The notes beneath the pieces were generated by a model that saw only the letters and a list, made by a program, of their open reading frames with translations, did no database searches and was not told the DNA's origin. A DNA stretch of 64,000 bases from Rapana venosa (lineage: Eukaryota > Mollusca > Gastropoda > Neogastropoda > Muricidae), in NCBI GenBank assembly GCA_028751875.1, contig CM054134.1, forward strand, positions 71,452,571 to 71,516,570, given 5' to 3'. The position numbers and the translations under genes were made by a program. Of the stretch, positions 1 through 12,026 are shown piece by piece. Each line of letters starts with the position of its first letter. Positions within the stretch are counted from its first letter, which is position 1.

Positions 1-1045
1 AGAGTTGTCTTTGAAAAAATTATATCATAAAAGCCATTTTAATTATAGGGAAACAAAACACATTAACTACAACAAAATCCACCATAACAAAAATGGTGGT
101 TCTGTAGAGTATCTTGAAATTACCCGGGGCAGTCTTGCCACGACAGTAAATGCAATGCGATACAATGCAGCACATAACTATACCAGACAAGACAAACTAG
201 ACAATACGATTCCTGACAAGACAAGACAATAAGAGCACTAGTACAAGTTCTTAACAGTAAATATTATCATTAACAACTTCTACTTCATATAGTGCCCCTG
301 TTCATGCACAAAAAGTCAGTCTGCTATGCCATTCTTAACATACAGTCTGAATGGACAAAAGCAAGTGTGTCTTAACATGAGGGCCTTTATGCAATGAAAA
401 TTGGGAGGGGGGTGGGGGGGGGGGGGGGGGGGCTAGGGGGGACTGCATTCAAAGAAAATAATAACATCTATAATCTAATACAATGTAAAACTGAACACTT
501 TTTAAGAACAAGTTCAAAATTATGCACCATGTTTTACCACTCAGCAACAACAATTTGTAATGGGACAACATTTTCAACAAACCATGACTTAACATGCTGG
601 CATGAACTAAAAAGATTCATTGATAAATATCATCAACATGTGAGAATACTGATGAAGGTCAGTTCATAGGCCAGGGCAATCAGAATACAGACACCTTTTT
701 TTTCCACAACAGCACACAACAAAAACATGCATCACAAAACACTGTTCATCTGGCTTACCAAAAAAAAACCCAAAAGTTTGAAGTTTAACCCTTTCTACCA
801 GGAGCAAAATTCTCTAAATGCAGCCTCTTGAGCAGAAAGAGTGGACCATGCCCCTGATTTGAGCTTTTCTAAGCAGGGCACTGCCCATTTCCAGTTGCTG
901 CATATAGTCTACATTCATTATGCTCTATTTTGACGCAAAGTATGGATGGATCGCGCATATGGGAATTAATGGATTCTGTTTTTAAACAAGGGGTAAAAAA
1001 AAAGACATTACAGACACAGCTTTAACAAGAATTTAAACATAACTT
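1..1045. other. 3' flank with no recognisable gene
   Basis: No convincing coding region or RNA gene is seen. A G-run of about 30 bases, broken by single T or A bases, lies at 403-440. The short open frames here have no recognisable motif. The segment is AT-rich and could be intergenic or belong to a neighbouring transcript. Confidence 0.5.
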
Positions 1046-1049
1046 GGAG

Positions 1050-1330
1050 GGGGCAGGATAGCCTAGTGGTTAGAGCACTGCAGTTGCGATTTGATGGCCC
1101 AGGTTCCTGCCACCTCTGAGACACCCATTCAAGGGAATTTTTCCCCCTGGAGTTGACATCAGTACTGACTCCACTCCCCAAAAAGTCCTCCAAATGAGAC
1201 TATAAACCAAGGCTGTGTGTAGAAATCATGCCTGGAGTCACAATGCAGCTACTCTAATGATGGACAAAATCGTCACATGTCTAAAATTCTCATCACAGGT
1301 GAACTACCCAGCTCTAGCCAAGGAACAAAA
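1050..1330 (+). mobile_element. tRNA-derived SINE (family S1 head, S4-type tail)
   Basis: The head reads GGATAGCCTAGTGGTTAGAG, like a tRNA A box, and is followed by a decayed B-box region and the module ending in CTCCACTCCCC. From about 1232 the sequence matches the tail found at 50.8-50.9 kb and 62.7-62.8 kb (GAATGCAGCTAC..., ending in CTCTAGCCRAGGAAC). The copy is diverged and lacks most of the shared core. Confidence 0.75.
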
Positions 1331-2529
1331 ACAACAACAAAACCCCCCAAAACATACCTAATTTTCAGCCAAATATTTCACAGGAACTGATAAATGACAA
1401 AGACATGACTATTGAAATAACTTCTTTTCGTTGTTCAAATGTGAATGAGAAATCAGTCTCAGATTTTTTTCAAGCCAAATGTTATCAAGCGCACCCCTGC
1501 TTCTTAACATTTGCTATCTCATTACAAATGCATGTTAACTTCACTTGTAAGCCAAATCATACTAACACTGTCTATTTACAAGGAGGATAACAGGATCATG
1601 TTCAGTGCATAACAGACTGGATGCAGCAACAGAACTGAAACTTGGTAGACATTGAAACCATAAAACAAAAAATCCAACAAGAAGATAACTGAAATTTTGA
1701 ACTCAATAAATATTTGTCTCGTTTAGTCCCGATTTCCTTGCCCCAACCTCTCCGATTTCAACCATAACAATAATCAAATAATTGTGAATTTTTAAAAAAC
1801 CCACAAAAATATGAATACACACACACATACACTCATTTCAACCAGTCAGTCTTGAGTAATTTTGTCATGCTACCTGTTTGGAGTCTGCTCAGAGAACAAA
1901 AAAGGCCTTCAAAAACTGTCGGTTGAGATGAAAACAATGAAAGAAGAAACACAAACATTGACAGAAGACCAAGACAAACTGGAAGATTTTTCACAGAGGG
2001 ACAGTTTATGCAAGTATGGAATTCCACAGTGAGAGAGAAGAGAAACATACGAGACATGTGCCTGTATTGTAACCTGTAGGTGTACTGAACAGTGACAGAG
2101 GACAACAACACTGGACAGATGATGACACAGCTAGAGCACACAAGATCTGAGAGAGCAGGGGTGGCTGTCCAAGGCCAATGCTTGTCAAGCTCTGCTGCTG
2201 GAAAGACAAGATGGAAATCTAGTCAAACCAGGACTTCAGACAATCCCTGAAGGAGAAGGGTGTGGCAGCGGCTAATGACCTAAGTAAGAAGCAGGCCAGT
2301 ATTGTTGCACAAGCAAAAGAAGGACAGCAAGGTGGCATTCTTCAAGAGAGGCAGACTGATCCTAGAAGCCAGAGAACCTGATCTCTGCACCTGCACTGAA
2401 GTGGTAGCCGCTGCAGATCACCGTGATAATACCAGCGCCTTGGCAACTGACTCCACGCCAGAACAGCCAGCTGAGGTGCACTGGAGAGTGGAGATCATGA
2501 GGGTGGAGGCTAAGGCGGGACTTCCTCCT

Positions 2530-2965
2530 TCCCTCCCCTCCCCTCCTCTCTCCAGTCAACGTGGAGGCAATATGCACAGCCAGCAGGAGAGGGGTGGAAG
2601 ACGTCACGGGAGTCCCCCCGCTCACAACCAGGGATGCCTCAGCAGTACTCGGGGTGTGCACATGCAGCGGGACAGAGTCAGAGGGCATGACAGGGATTCC
2701 CCTTCTAGCCTTGGCCTGGGCGACCAGTGGGACACTGCAGGGGGTACACGCAGCCAGCAGCGAAACGGGGTGTGGGCGTGATGGGGATTCCCCTTCTAGC
2801 CTGTGCCTGGGTGACCAGCGGGGCACTGTATGGAGTGCACACAGCCAGTGTGGAAGTGGACAGATGGGGTGTGGGGGTGATGGGGGCTCCCCTTCCCAGG
2901 CCACTGTATGAGGTACACACAGCCAACGTGGCAGTGGACAAGCAAGGCATGGGCTACAGAGCAGC
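2530..2965. repeat. Degenerate minisatellite, ~95-bp unit, about 4 copies
   Basis: A unit with the marks GGGGATTCCCCTTCTAGCC, GGGTGACCAG and GTGCACACAGCCA recurs with variation. The overlapping open frames on both strands are explained by the periodicity and GC-rich composition, so they are not annotated as genes. Confidence 0.7.
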
Positions 2966-3249
2966 AGTGGCCTTCATCATTACTGGTCCCCCCAGTCTTC
3001 CCTCCTTGGTGACAGCACGGCCAACAGCGCACGACTCACATGGAGTTCATGCACTAATGCACAAAGGACGAGCCAGGTCATCTTGAAAAATGTAACTTTC
3101 TCGGGTATAACATTGAAAATTTGTACAGTATACTTAACAATCTTTTTTTTCCGTTGATTATATTTTCAGTTTTGATATAGCGTGTTTGTTGATAATTCTT
3201 TAGACTTTATAATATTTTCCAAGGTTATCGTAGAGTAGCTGCCCCCACA

Positions 3250-3575
3250 AGAAAATTATTGAAGCATGGATGAAACTCTGACAGCGTATTGTTGCAGATT
3301 AGAAAACCTTTGTCAAAATTCATTTCAGTTGTAAATATAAACTGTGACAATGTGGTAGCTGTCAAAATTAAAAGAAGTGCGTTTAACATAGATAAAGACC
3401 TACTTTTGATCGCTTGTTATGTTGTGCCTGAACATGGTCCTTTGTATGATTCAATGAAATGTAAGGATGGGATAATTAGCTTTGAAGAAAGTATGATGAA
3501 GGAAACAGAATCTTTGGATAATGTTTATGTATCATTGATATTGTTACCATTTTCCCCCCTTGTCTACATGGCTCC
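3250..3575 (+). mobile_element. Non-LTR retrotransposon endonuclease fragment
   Basis: An open frame from 3289 includes the stretches NVVAVKIKRSAF, LLLIACYVVPEHGPLY and DNVYV. These resemble the middle of the APE-type endonuclease domain of LINE ORF2 proteins, where a hydrophobic strand is followed by a Y-x-x-P turn and SPLY. No RT domain follows and both ends are missing, so it is a dead fragment. The family cannot be assigned. Confidence 0.6.
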
Positions 3576-3839
3576 AATGCTAAATGGATGATAAACCATG
3601 TCATTGTCTCTTTCTGTCTACTCTCTGCACAGTTTGTAAGTACAAAATGTATGAAACCAAAAATCAACTGTATACATAACTAGAAACATGAACACTTTAG
3701 ATACCAAATCACTTTTTTTTCTTCTCTCAGAATGATTAAGTAGTTCCCTGTATATTTTCTTTCTATATCACAGCATTCTTTATCAGTTTACTTTTTATTC
3801 TGTCTTTCATACAAGACAACTTTTTCCATTCCCTTTTCC

Positions 3840-5190
3840 CCATATTAGTTTGCTTCTTTCCATTCCCCTTTCTCCCCCACACTAGATAGCTTCTTTCCAT
3901 TCCACTTTCCCCACATCAAATAGCTTCTTTCCTCTCCCCACATCAGATAGCTTCTTTCCATTCCCTTTTCCCCACATCCGATAGCTTCTTTCCTCTTCCC
4001 ACATCCGATAGCTTCTTTCCTCTCCCCCACATCAGATAGCTTCTTTCCTCTCCCCCACATCAGATAGCTTCTTTCCTCTCCCCCACATCAGATAGCTTCT
4101 TTCCTCTCCCCCACATCAGATAGCTTCTTTCCTCTCCCCCACATCAGATAGGTTCTTTCCTCTCCCCCACATCAGATAGCTTCTTTCCTCTCCCCCACAT
4201 CAGATAGCTTCTTTCCATTCCCTTTTCCCCACATCCGATAGCTTCTTTCCTCTCCCCCACATCAGATAGGTTCTTTCCTCTCCCCCACATCAGATAGCTT
4301 CTTTCCTCTCCCCACATCAGATAGCTTCTTTCCTCTCCCCCACATCAGATAGCTTCTTTCCATTCCCTTTTCCCCACATCCGATAGCTTCTTTCCTCTCC
4401 CAACATCCGATAGCTTCTTTCCTCTCCCCACATCAGATAGGTTCTTTCCTCTCCCCACATCAGATAGCTTCTTTCCTCTCCCCCACATCAGATAGGTTCT
4501 TTCCTCTCCCCCACATCAGATAGGTTCTTTCCTCTCCCCCACATCCGATAGCTTCTTTCCTCTCCCCACATCCGATAGCTTCTTTCCTCTCCCCCACATC
4601 AGATAGGTTCTTTCCTCTCCCCCACATCAGATAGCTTCTTTCCTCTCCCCCACATCAGATAGGTTCTTTCCTCTCCCCACATCAGATAGCTTCTTTCCTC
4701 TCCCCCACATCAGATAGGTTCTTTCCTCTCCCCACATCAGATAGCTTCTTTCCTCTCCCCCACATCAGATAGCTTCTTTCCTCTCCCCACATCAGATAGC
4801 TTCTTTCCTCTCCCCCACATCAGATAGGTTCTTTCCTCTCCCCCACATCAGATAGCTTCTTTCCTCTCCCACATCAGATAGCTTCTTTCCTCTCCCCCAC
4901 ATCAGATAGGTTCTTTCCTCTCCCCACATCAGATAGCTTCTTTCCACTTCTCTCTTCCCACATCAGATAGCTTCTTTCCTCTCCCCCACATCCGATAGCT
5001 TCTTTCCTCTCCCCACATCAGATAGCTTCTTTCCACTTCTCTCTTCCCACATCAGATAGCTTCTTTCCTCTCCCCCACATCAGATAGCTTCTTTCCACTT
5101 CTCTCTTCCTACATCAGATAGCTTCTTTCCACTTCTCTCTTCCCACATCAGATAGCTTCTTTCCACTTCTCTCTTCCCCCTTTTTTTCCA
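3840..5190. repeat. Minisatellite A, ~28-bp pyrimidine-rich unit, about 45 copies
   Basis: The unit is CCACATCAGATAGCTTCTTT followed by CCTCTCCC, with recurring variants CATCCGATAGC, ATAGGTTC and a longer form containing CCATTCCCTTTT or CCACTTCTCTCTT. Copies are nearly identical. The array lies about 2.5 kb downstream of the Lrrk stop codon. On the gene's sense strand it is purine-rich. Confidence 0.95.
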
Positions 5191-5655
5191 CTGACGCACA
5201 CCTGGTAAATTCTACCCGTTCCCTTCCTCTTTTATTTCTTCATGCATCAGCTGTAGCTCCAAGTTTGGTATTATATGTTTGATACAAATCTTTCATATTT
5301 TGTTGAAAAAAAAGATACTTGAAACAACAAAGGGGAAAAAAAGACGATTTTTTCTTCTTCTTTTTTTTTTTTACCAACAAAACATTGCAAACAAATAAGA
5401 CAAACAAATGCAAGATGTGCGAGCTGTTGTAAAAACTGTCTGACTTGCATGAATGATAAGTTTTTAAGAAAAATGAGTGTAAGGACTACCTGAATTTACT
5501 AATGTCATTATCAGAAAAAAAAACAACCAAAAACCTTCCATCAGCCTTGTCAAAATGTTCTACTGCTCCAACATCAAGGAATTTTTTTTTCCAGCTATAA
5601 CCAGAGGATAAAACAAACAAAAGAAAACACACGCATGCACATACACATATGTGCA

Positions 5656-5656
5656 T

Positions 5657-5708
<52 letters not shown>

Positions 5709-5772
5709 ACACAGAGAACAAACACACACATAAACACACCATACAAACACAGAATACACACACACACACACA
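5656..5772. repeat. CA/TG microsatellite
   Basis: A run of (CA) covers about 5657-5702, continued by interrupted CACA blocks to 5772. The cysteine-rich and threonine/histidine-rich open frames over it are artefacts of the dinucleotide. Confidence 0.95.
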
Positions 5773-6104
5773 TAATGGCACACTAGCTATGGATTCTTTT
5801 TATCCTCATCTTTTTTATTTTTTTATATATAGATTGAGAGTCTCTAAACAAACTTGATAATGTACATAATAAAATGCGCTAGGAAAGACTAAGTAAAAAA
5901 ATCTTCAATATAACTCATAGCTGAGCTGTTTCTTTCCAAGGGTTTTCCTCTGTTTTAACAGCAGGAAGAAAAGAAGCCGTGATAGGGCTGACAGTATAGT
6001 GATACCGGCCACGAGACTGCAGGGAAGTCACTTTCTAGCAATACGTACCCTGCACTGAGGTGGCTTAAGGCATGAAAACCAAAAAAGAAAATCTTATCTA
6101 AAAG

Positions 6105-6560
6105 AAAACAGTTACTATGATGGTAATGTTTGTCTTCTAGAGCGTACAACAAAATGAAACGTTTTTATTATGGTAATGTATATCTTCAAGTAAGTAAAAA
6201 AGAAAAAAAGAAAAAAAAAAAAAAAAAAGTGTTTTTTTATGATAATGTATAAAAAACATTTTAAAAAAAGTTTTTGGGATGGTAATGTATGTCTTCTAGT
6301 AAGTAAAAAAAAAAGAAAAGAACAGTTTTTATGATGGTAATGCATGTTTTCTATAAAGTACCAAAACATGAAAGTATTTATGATGGTAACGTATATCTTC
6401 TAGTAAGGTTTAAAAAAAAAAAAAGGAAAGTTTTTATGATGGTGATATATGTCTTCTACAAAGTAAAAAAAAAAAGTTTTTATGATAGTAATGTATATCT
6501 TCTAGAAAGTAAAAAAAACAAAAACATTTATGACGGTAATGTATGTCTTGTAGAAAATAC
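6105..6560. repeat. Tandem array B, ~50-bp unit, about 8-9 copies
   Basis: The unit begins TTTTATGATGGTAATGTATG, continues TCTTCTAGTAAGTA and ends in an A-rich stretch of variable length. Length variation is mostly in the poly-A part. Confidence 0.85.
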
Positions 6561-6779
6561 AAAACAATAAAAGTTTCTGGATTTATGTTTTGAGCATATC
6601 AAAACGCATGCTTCTCTCCATAGTGGGTGTATTTTTTTTTTAGACTTCAACAATGTCTAGGTATGGATGTAAAACATCAAATTCTTTTGGTTAAATAAAG
6701 TAAAGCTATGTGCAAAGAATCGTACTGTACAAAAAATGTCCATAACATTTCTTTAAGGATATACAAAAAATGAGCTACT

Positions 6780-7340
6780 GTGATGAATTTGATGAAACTA
6801 TGAGCAACGCAGCTGGACTTCAATGAAACTACAGAGCAACAGGTGTGAATCTCAACTACGGAGCAACAGAGATGAACCTCAATTATGGAGGAACCGAGAT
6901 AAATTTGATTTTTAAAAAAAAAAGAAAGACCCCCCCAAGAGCAATACAGATGAACTTAATGAAACCATGAGCAATACAGATGAACTTAAAACTATGAGCA
7001 ACACAGATGAACTTAATAAAACTACGAGCAACACAGATAAACTCAATGAAACTACGAGCAACACAGATGAACTTAATAAAACTGCGAGCAACACAGATGA
7101 ACTGAATGAAACTATGAGCAACACAGATGAACTTAATAAAACTACGAGCAGCACGGACGAACTGAATGAAACTATGAGCAACACAGATGAACTTAATAAA
7201 ACTACGAGCAACACAGATGAACTTAATAAAACTATGAGCAACACAGACGAACTTAATGAAACTCTGGAGCAACACAGGATGAACTTAATAAAACTACTAG
7301 CAACACAGATGAACTAAATGAAACTCTGGAGCAACAGAGA
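6780..7340. repeat. Tandem array C, 30-bp unit, about 17 copies
   Basis: The unit is AACTAYGAGCAACACAGATG followed by AACTTAATAA. Because it is a multiple of three and stop-free it gives a false open frame of 10-residue SNTDELNKTT repeats. It lies 350 bp past the Lrrk stop codon, so it may be within the 3' UTR. Confidence 0.9.
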
Positions 7341-7690
7341 TTAATTGATGCAACAAAACTTATCCGACTCTTCAAAACTGATGAAAGACGAGTACCCCTG
7401 GGACTGTTCCTTCCTCAGGGAATATCACCATCCAAATCACACAGGAATGGGACTCAGCTGAAAGAAACACCACCACAAGCGCCAAACACATTTCACAGGG
7501 CTTTTTTTTGCCAGGAATGGTCACCAAATTGCAAGAAGGAAAAAACAAACAAACCAAAAGTGCAAAAATGGAAACACACTGTATTAAATGGCAAGACTGG
7601 TTTATAAAAAATAAAAAAAAGGTCCGAGAGATATATCCACGCTGCAGGAAATTATTCACAAGGAGCAAAAGCGCAGGCTCAAATCCTGGT

Positions 7691-8079
7691 TCAGTAGTAC
7701 TCCCAGTCTTGCGTGGACCAGGACAGCAAGAATGTGTGGTGGGCATAGCCATCAGCGGCAACTGGCGGAGTTTTCCCTGTTGCTGCTGCATGGGCTCCTT
7801 TCTTCAGGGCACTGTCGGATCCCTGAGCCAGGAGATCAGCATACCCTCGACCCACAGACACTATCCCCTGACAGGGATCTTTCATCCCACTCCCTTCAGA
7901 TGCGTAATCCTCGCAGCCAAGAATGGGGAGGATGCATCTGACGTAGAACTCTCGCGGAGAGTGAGCAGAGAAGACACAGAGCGGTTTCATGCTCAGGGCA
8001 TCGGCCACGATGATGCGTCCTCTCGTGTTGCCAATGTACAGGTAGTTGTTGATCACGTTCAGGACTGTCACCTGGGCAG
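7691..8079 (-). CDS. Lrrk: Lrrk last exon: end of WD40 domain and C-terminus
   Basis: The acceptor is AACATTTCCAG at 8080-8090 and the exon starts with two bases completing an Ala codon. It reads NVINNYLYIGNTRGRIIVAD, a WD40 blade, then VFSAHSPREF, VRCILPILG and a C-terminus of LLSWSTQDWEYY before TGA at 7693-7691. The length (389) fits the incoming phase exactly (2 + 387). The blade motif (Y-x-G-N-x-x-G-x-I) matches the final WD40 repeats of LRRK proteins. The poly-A site was not identified; an AATAAA on the minus strand near 6166 falls inside array B and is only a weak candidate. Confidence 0.92.
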
Positions 8080-8524
8080 CTGGAAATGTTCAGAATATTA
8101 ACCTGTTAAAACAAGGAATTGAGAAAATAACATCTGCACTGTTGACATACAGTCACAAGTAAATGTCATATTACACAACAGGACTGCAAAACAATACCAA
8201 GTGTTGCGGACATTGTTTACACTGAGAGCAATTACTTTTAGCCCACCTTTCACTCTTAAATACAGTGGAGTCTATATCACACCAGACACCAGAAATCTGT
8301 TAGTGCTTTTTTGGGTTAAGAAAAAAGTGTGATGGGGTTACATTAAACAATCTGTGAATTCAGAAGAAACAGATGTTCCATGTGACATCTCAGTTCCTTT
8401 AACTGGTATTACATCATTTCATAACCTGGAGTGGAAAAAATGAATGTGAGCACAGCACAAAGAATTGCTACTGCAAAACTGTGTGCATTACAAGAATCAT
8501 TTGTTATTCTCACCATCATTAGCA

Positions 8525-8632
8525 TCACCAGTAGCAGTAGTAGTAGTAATAGAAGTGGTCATAGCAACAGTAGTATAAGTAGTAGCAGTAGTAGAAGAAG
8601 TAGTAGTAGTAGTAGTAGAAGTTGATAAAGTT
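8525..8632. repeat. AGT/AGC trinucleotide microsatellite
   Basis: Interrupted AGTAGTAGT and AGTAGC repeats. The serine-rich frame reading through it is not coding. Confidence 0.9.
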
Positions 8633-9484
8633 ATAAACATTGTTGTTGCTGGTGGTGGCAGGTGGGAGAGGTATTATCATTAATATCATTATCATCACAT
8701 TACTGTTGTTGTTGCTGCTGTTAATCAAAATGTTATAACATGAAAGAATCAAAGAGAGAATTAGTACTTTCAATTAATTCACTGTGTATCTAGCCACTGC
8801 TTTGGCCACAAGATCCAAATGCTGCGTGACAAGATTTAGTAAAGCCGAGTTGAAATTGATATTTTTTGGTTTTAATAACAGATTGGGACATGAATGCCTG
8901 TTGGAATTTGAAAAAATCAAATCAAATTGCTGGAAGTATAGTTGTGTGTTGAAACAGTCCTATTATCCATGATTTAAAAAAACAACCCAAACCCTTTTTA
9001 AAGAAAATCAGAAGAGTAATAGCATGAAATGTGAAAGTTCACACAGAAAGCATGTTGTCATGTTATTTTAAACAGAACCAAGTGGTACAAGATAAGCAGG
9101 GAGCGCATAAGCCCTCCCTTTTATGTAAGAAAATATATTGGTTGTCACTATCTTCAAATTAGCGCAAGCTGGCCCTGGGTGTGGCGGTCTACATATCAAA
9201 CATTCATTCAATCAACTTTTGTTGTTGTTGTTAGGATCACCCAGAATATGCACTCTGTCCCCCTCATTCCACCATGGAATCACTATGAGACTGTAAGTAC
9301 GCACTGGATAAAAGATTTGCACGTATGATTATCTTCAAGTACTTCACCATACAGGCAGCCAATAATCTTAACTTCAGAGGATTTGTCTTCTTCAATGGAA
9401 AATAAAAAGTTGCTATACTAAGAGTTTGTCATGGATAAAGACAATATCAACATAGCATTTCAAATCATTAACACTTTTTTTTTT

Positions 9485-9595
9485 CGTTCCTAGGCTAGAA
9501 CTCTGAGGTTCACCAATGGTGAGATTTTTGTGTATGCAACCATCCCCCCCCCCTCCCCCATTTAGGTAGCTGCATTCCAACTTCGGAGATATAAA
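9485..9595 (-). mobile_element. SINE tail fragment (S4 type)
   Basis: Reads CCTAGGCTAGAACTCTGAGG, then TTCACCAATGGTGAGATTTT, C-rich sequence and CATTCCAACTTCGG on the plus strand. This is the reverse complement of the tail seen in the full S4 copies at 62.7-62.8 kb. Confidence 0.75.
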
Positions 9596-9702
9596 AACTT
9601 TTTAAAGTAGGCTTTGGGTACCTGCTCACATCAATAACTGACAAAGCTTTTGGCCTGGGCCAGAATCAACAGAACTCTTTAAAAAGAACATGCACGCTGT
9701 AC

Positions 9703-9819
9703 CTTCCATACGTTGAGGAGAGCCCAGAGCAATGGTGTCTGCAGTGGAGTAGATGGCGGAACAGTCCAGTCTCTCCACGATGCAGCGCTTCTCCACATCC
9801 CAGCAGTACACCACTGTGC
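9703..9819 (-). CDS. Lrrk: Lrrk exon 30: WD40 blade
   Basis: The acceptor is GGACGTGCTTTCAG; the exon begins GC ACA GTG and completes a Gly codon split from the previous exon. It reads GTVVYCWDVEKRCI, then ERLDCSAIYSTADTIALG and ends QRMEG, with donor GGAAG|GTACAG. W-D-V-E after Y-C is the typical end of a WD40 blade. Length 117 fits the phases (2 + 114 + 1). An open frame upstream of the acceptor (SVDVLS) is intronic and also occurs in every unit of the neighbouring array. Confidence 0.9.
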
Positions 9820-11480
9820 CTGAAAGCACGTCCACACTCACCTTCACTATCTGTGTACATGGTTCATCACTTCACACACACTGTGCCTGAAAGCATGTCC
9901 ACACTCACTTCACTATCTGTGTACATGGTTCATCACTTCACACACACACTGTGCCTGAAAGCACGTCCACACTCACTTCACTATCTGTGTACGTGGTTCA
10001 TCACCTCACACACACTGTACTTGAAAGCACGTCCACACTACCTTCACTATCTGTGTACATGGTGCATCACCTCACACACACACACTATGCCTGAAAGCAC
10101 GTCCACACTCACTTCACTATCTGTGTACATGGTGCATCACTTCACACACACTGTGCCTGAAAGCACGTCCACACTACCTTCACTATCTGTGTACATGGTG
10201 CATCACCTCACACACTATGCCTGAAAGCACGTCCACACTCACCTTCACTATCTGTGTACATGGTTCATCACTTCACACACACTGTGCCTGAAAGCATGTC
10301 CACACTCACTTCACTATCTGTGTACATGGTTCATCACTTCACACACACACTGTGCCTGAAAGCACGTCCACACTCACTTCACTATCTGTGTACGTGGTTC
10401 ATCACCTCACACACACTGTACTTGAAAGCACGTCCACACTACCTTCACTATCTGTGTACATAGTGCATCACCTCACACACACTATGCCTGAAAGCACGTC
10501 CACACTCACTTCACTATCTGTGTACATGGTGCATCACTTCACACACACTGCCTGAAAGCACGTCCACACTACCTTCACTATCTGTGTACATAGTGCATCA
10601 CCTCACACACACTGTGCCTGAAAGCATGTCCACACTCACTTCACTATCTGTGTACATGGTGCATCACTTCACACACACACTGCCTGAAAGCACGTCCACA
10701 CTCACTTCACTATCTGTGTACATGGTGCATCACTTCACACACACTGTGCCTGAAAGCACGTCCACACTACCTTCACTATCTGTGTACATGGTGCATCACC
10801 TCACACACTATGCCTGAAAGCACGTCCACACTCACTTCACTATCTGTGTACATGGTTCATCACTTCACACACACTGTGCCTGAAAGCATGTCCACACTCA
10901 CTTCACTATCTGTGTACATGGTTCATCACTTCACACACACACTGTGCCTGAAAGCACGTCCACACTCACTTCACTATCTGTGTACGTGGTTCATCACCTC
11001 ACACACACTGTACTTGAAAGCACGTCCACACTACCTTCACTATCTGTGTACATAGTGCATCACCTCACACACACACACTATGCCTGAAAGCACGTCCACA
11101 CTACCTTCACTATCTGTGTACATGGTGCATCACTTCACACACACACACTATGCCTGAAAGCACGTCCACACTCACTTCACTATCTGTGTACATGGTTCAT
11201 CACCTCACACACACTGCCTGAAAGCACGTCCACACTACCTTCACTATCTGTGTACATGGTTCATCACTTCACACACACTGTGCCTGAAAGCACATCCACA
11301 CTCACTTCACTATCTGTGTACATGGTGCATCACTTCACACACACACTGCCTGAAAGCACGTCCACACTCACTTCACTATCTGTGTACATGGTGCATCACT
11401 TCACACACACACTGCCTGAAAGCACATCCACACTCACTTCACTATCTGTGTACATGGTGCATCACCTCACACACACTGTG
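9820..11480. repeat. Minisatellite D (~58-bp unit, about 28 copies) carrying the exon-30 acceptor
   Basis: Each unit reads on the plus strand CTGTGCCTGAAAGCACGTCC, ACACTCACTTCACTATCTGT, then GTACATGGTTCATCAC and TTCACACACA. The part CACTGTGC|CTGAAAGCACGTCCAC is the reverse complement of the real exon-30 acceptor plus its first eight exon bases. Variants (ATGTCC/ACGTCC, TGCATCAC/TTCATCAC, ACTACCTTC/ACTCACTTC) recur in the same order from about 9844, 10240 and 10845, so the array has a higher-order structure. Confidence 0.93.
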
Positions 11481-11497
11481 ATGCCTCCTCCTTCTCT

Positions 11498-11605
11498 CTT
11501 CCCAGCCTAGAACTCTTGAGATTCACCTGTAATGAGGCTTTTGTATTATGATCATTTTCCCAGCTATTAAGATTGCTATGTTCCAACTTCAGGAATGATG
11601 CCAGT
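11498..11605 (-). mobile_element. SINE tail fragment (S4 type)
   Basis: CTAGAACTCTTGAGATTCAC, then TTTTCCCAGC and TTCCAACTTCAGGAATGATG on the plus strand match the reverse complement of the S4 tail. It abuts array D. Confidence 0.7.
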
Positions 11606-11639
11606 TTACTTGTGTCTTTATTTTGTCAACCACTCCTTC

Positions 11640-11822
11640 TGGCATGCAGAACATCTTGTGCACACGTTACAACCTGTTCCAATTTTCAGAAGAGTAGGCC
11701 ATTGTGTGCTTGTGGGAACAGATGAAAAAATTTACAAAACTGCATACACACAGAAACTAGATGTAAAAAAAAAAAAAAGCACATGAGTGCTTATTCCATT
11801 ATCCTCAAAATAAAGGAATAAA
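11640..11822 (+). mobile_element. SINE S1, 3' two-thirds
   Basis: Core and tail are present: GCAGAACATCTTGTGCACAC, GAGTAGGCCATTGTGTGC, then GCACATGAGTGCTTATTCCA and TTATCCTCAAAATAAA. The tRNA-like head is missing. Confidence 0.85.
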
Positions 11823-12026
11823 ATAAAGAATAAGGTTGGGAGCACGCAAAATTGTCTATGCAAGTATTCAGGCATGGGACACTGGTTCAAAGTCTCCTAC
11901 AAAGGGCTGAACGGGGACTGGACGTAGCACACATGTTGGCTTCAAACAAAGTCTCATCAAACCTGGCGGCCAACAGTGAGAATGAAGCCTGATGAACCCT
12001 GGATCGATCTTCAAACGTTCTAACAA

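Larger units (their letters stand above)
8080..9702. other. Intron between the last two Lrrk exons
   Basis: No coding exon is seen. It holds an AGT-rich microsatellite at about 8525-8632 and a minus-strand SINE tail at about 9485-9595. Confidence 0.7.

Noticed and set aside
2302..2911. Overlapping GC-rich frames on both strands
   Set aside because: They come from a degenerate ~95-bp tandem repeat, with no domain and no splice context.
6967..7317. A repeat protein of about 11 SNTDELNKTT decapeptides
   Set aside because: The 30-bp unit is stop-free in several frames on both strands, so the open frame is expected from length alone; there is no signal peptide or flanking coding sequence.
7508..8101. 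A 197-codon plus-strand frame over the last Lrrk exon
   Set aside because: It is antisense to a well-supported WD40 exon with matching splice phase.
9853..11510. Several plus-strand frames reading MVHHFTHTVPES-type repeats
   Set aside because: They are shadows of minisatellite D.
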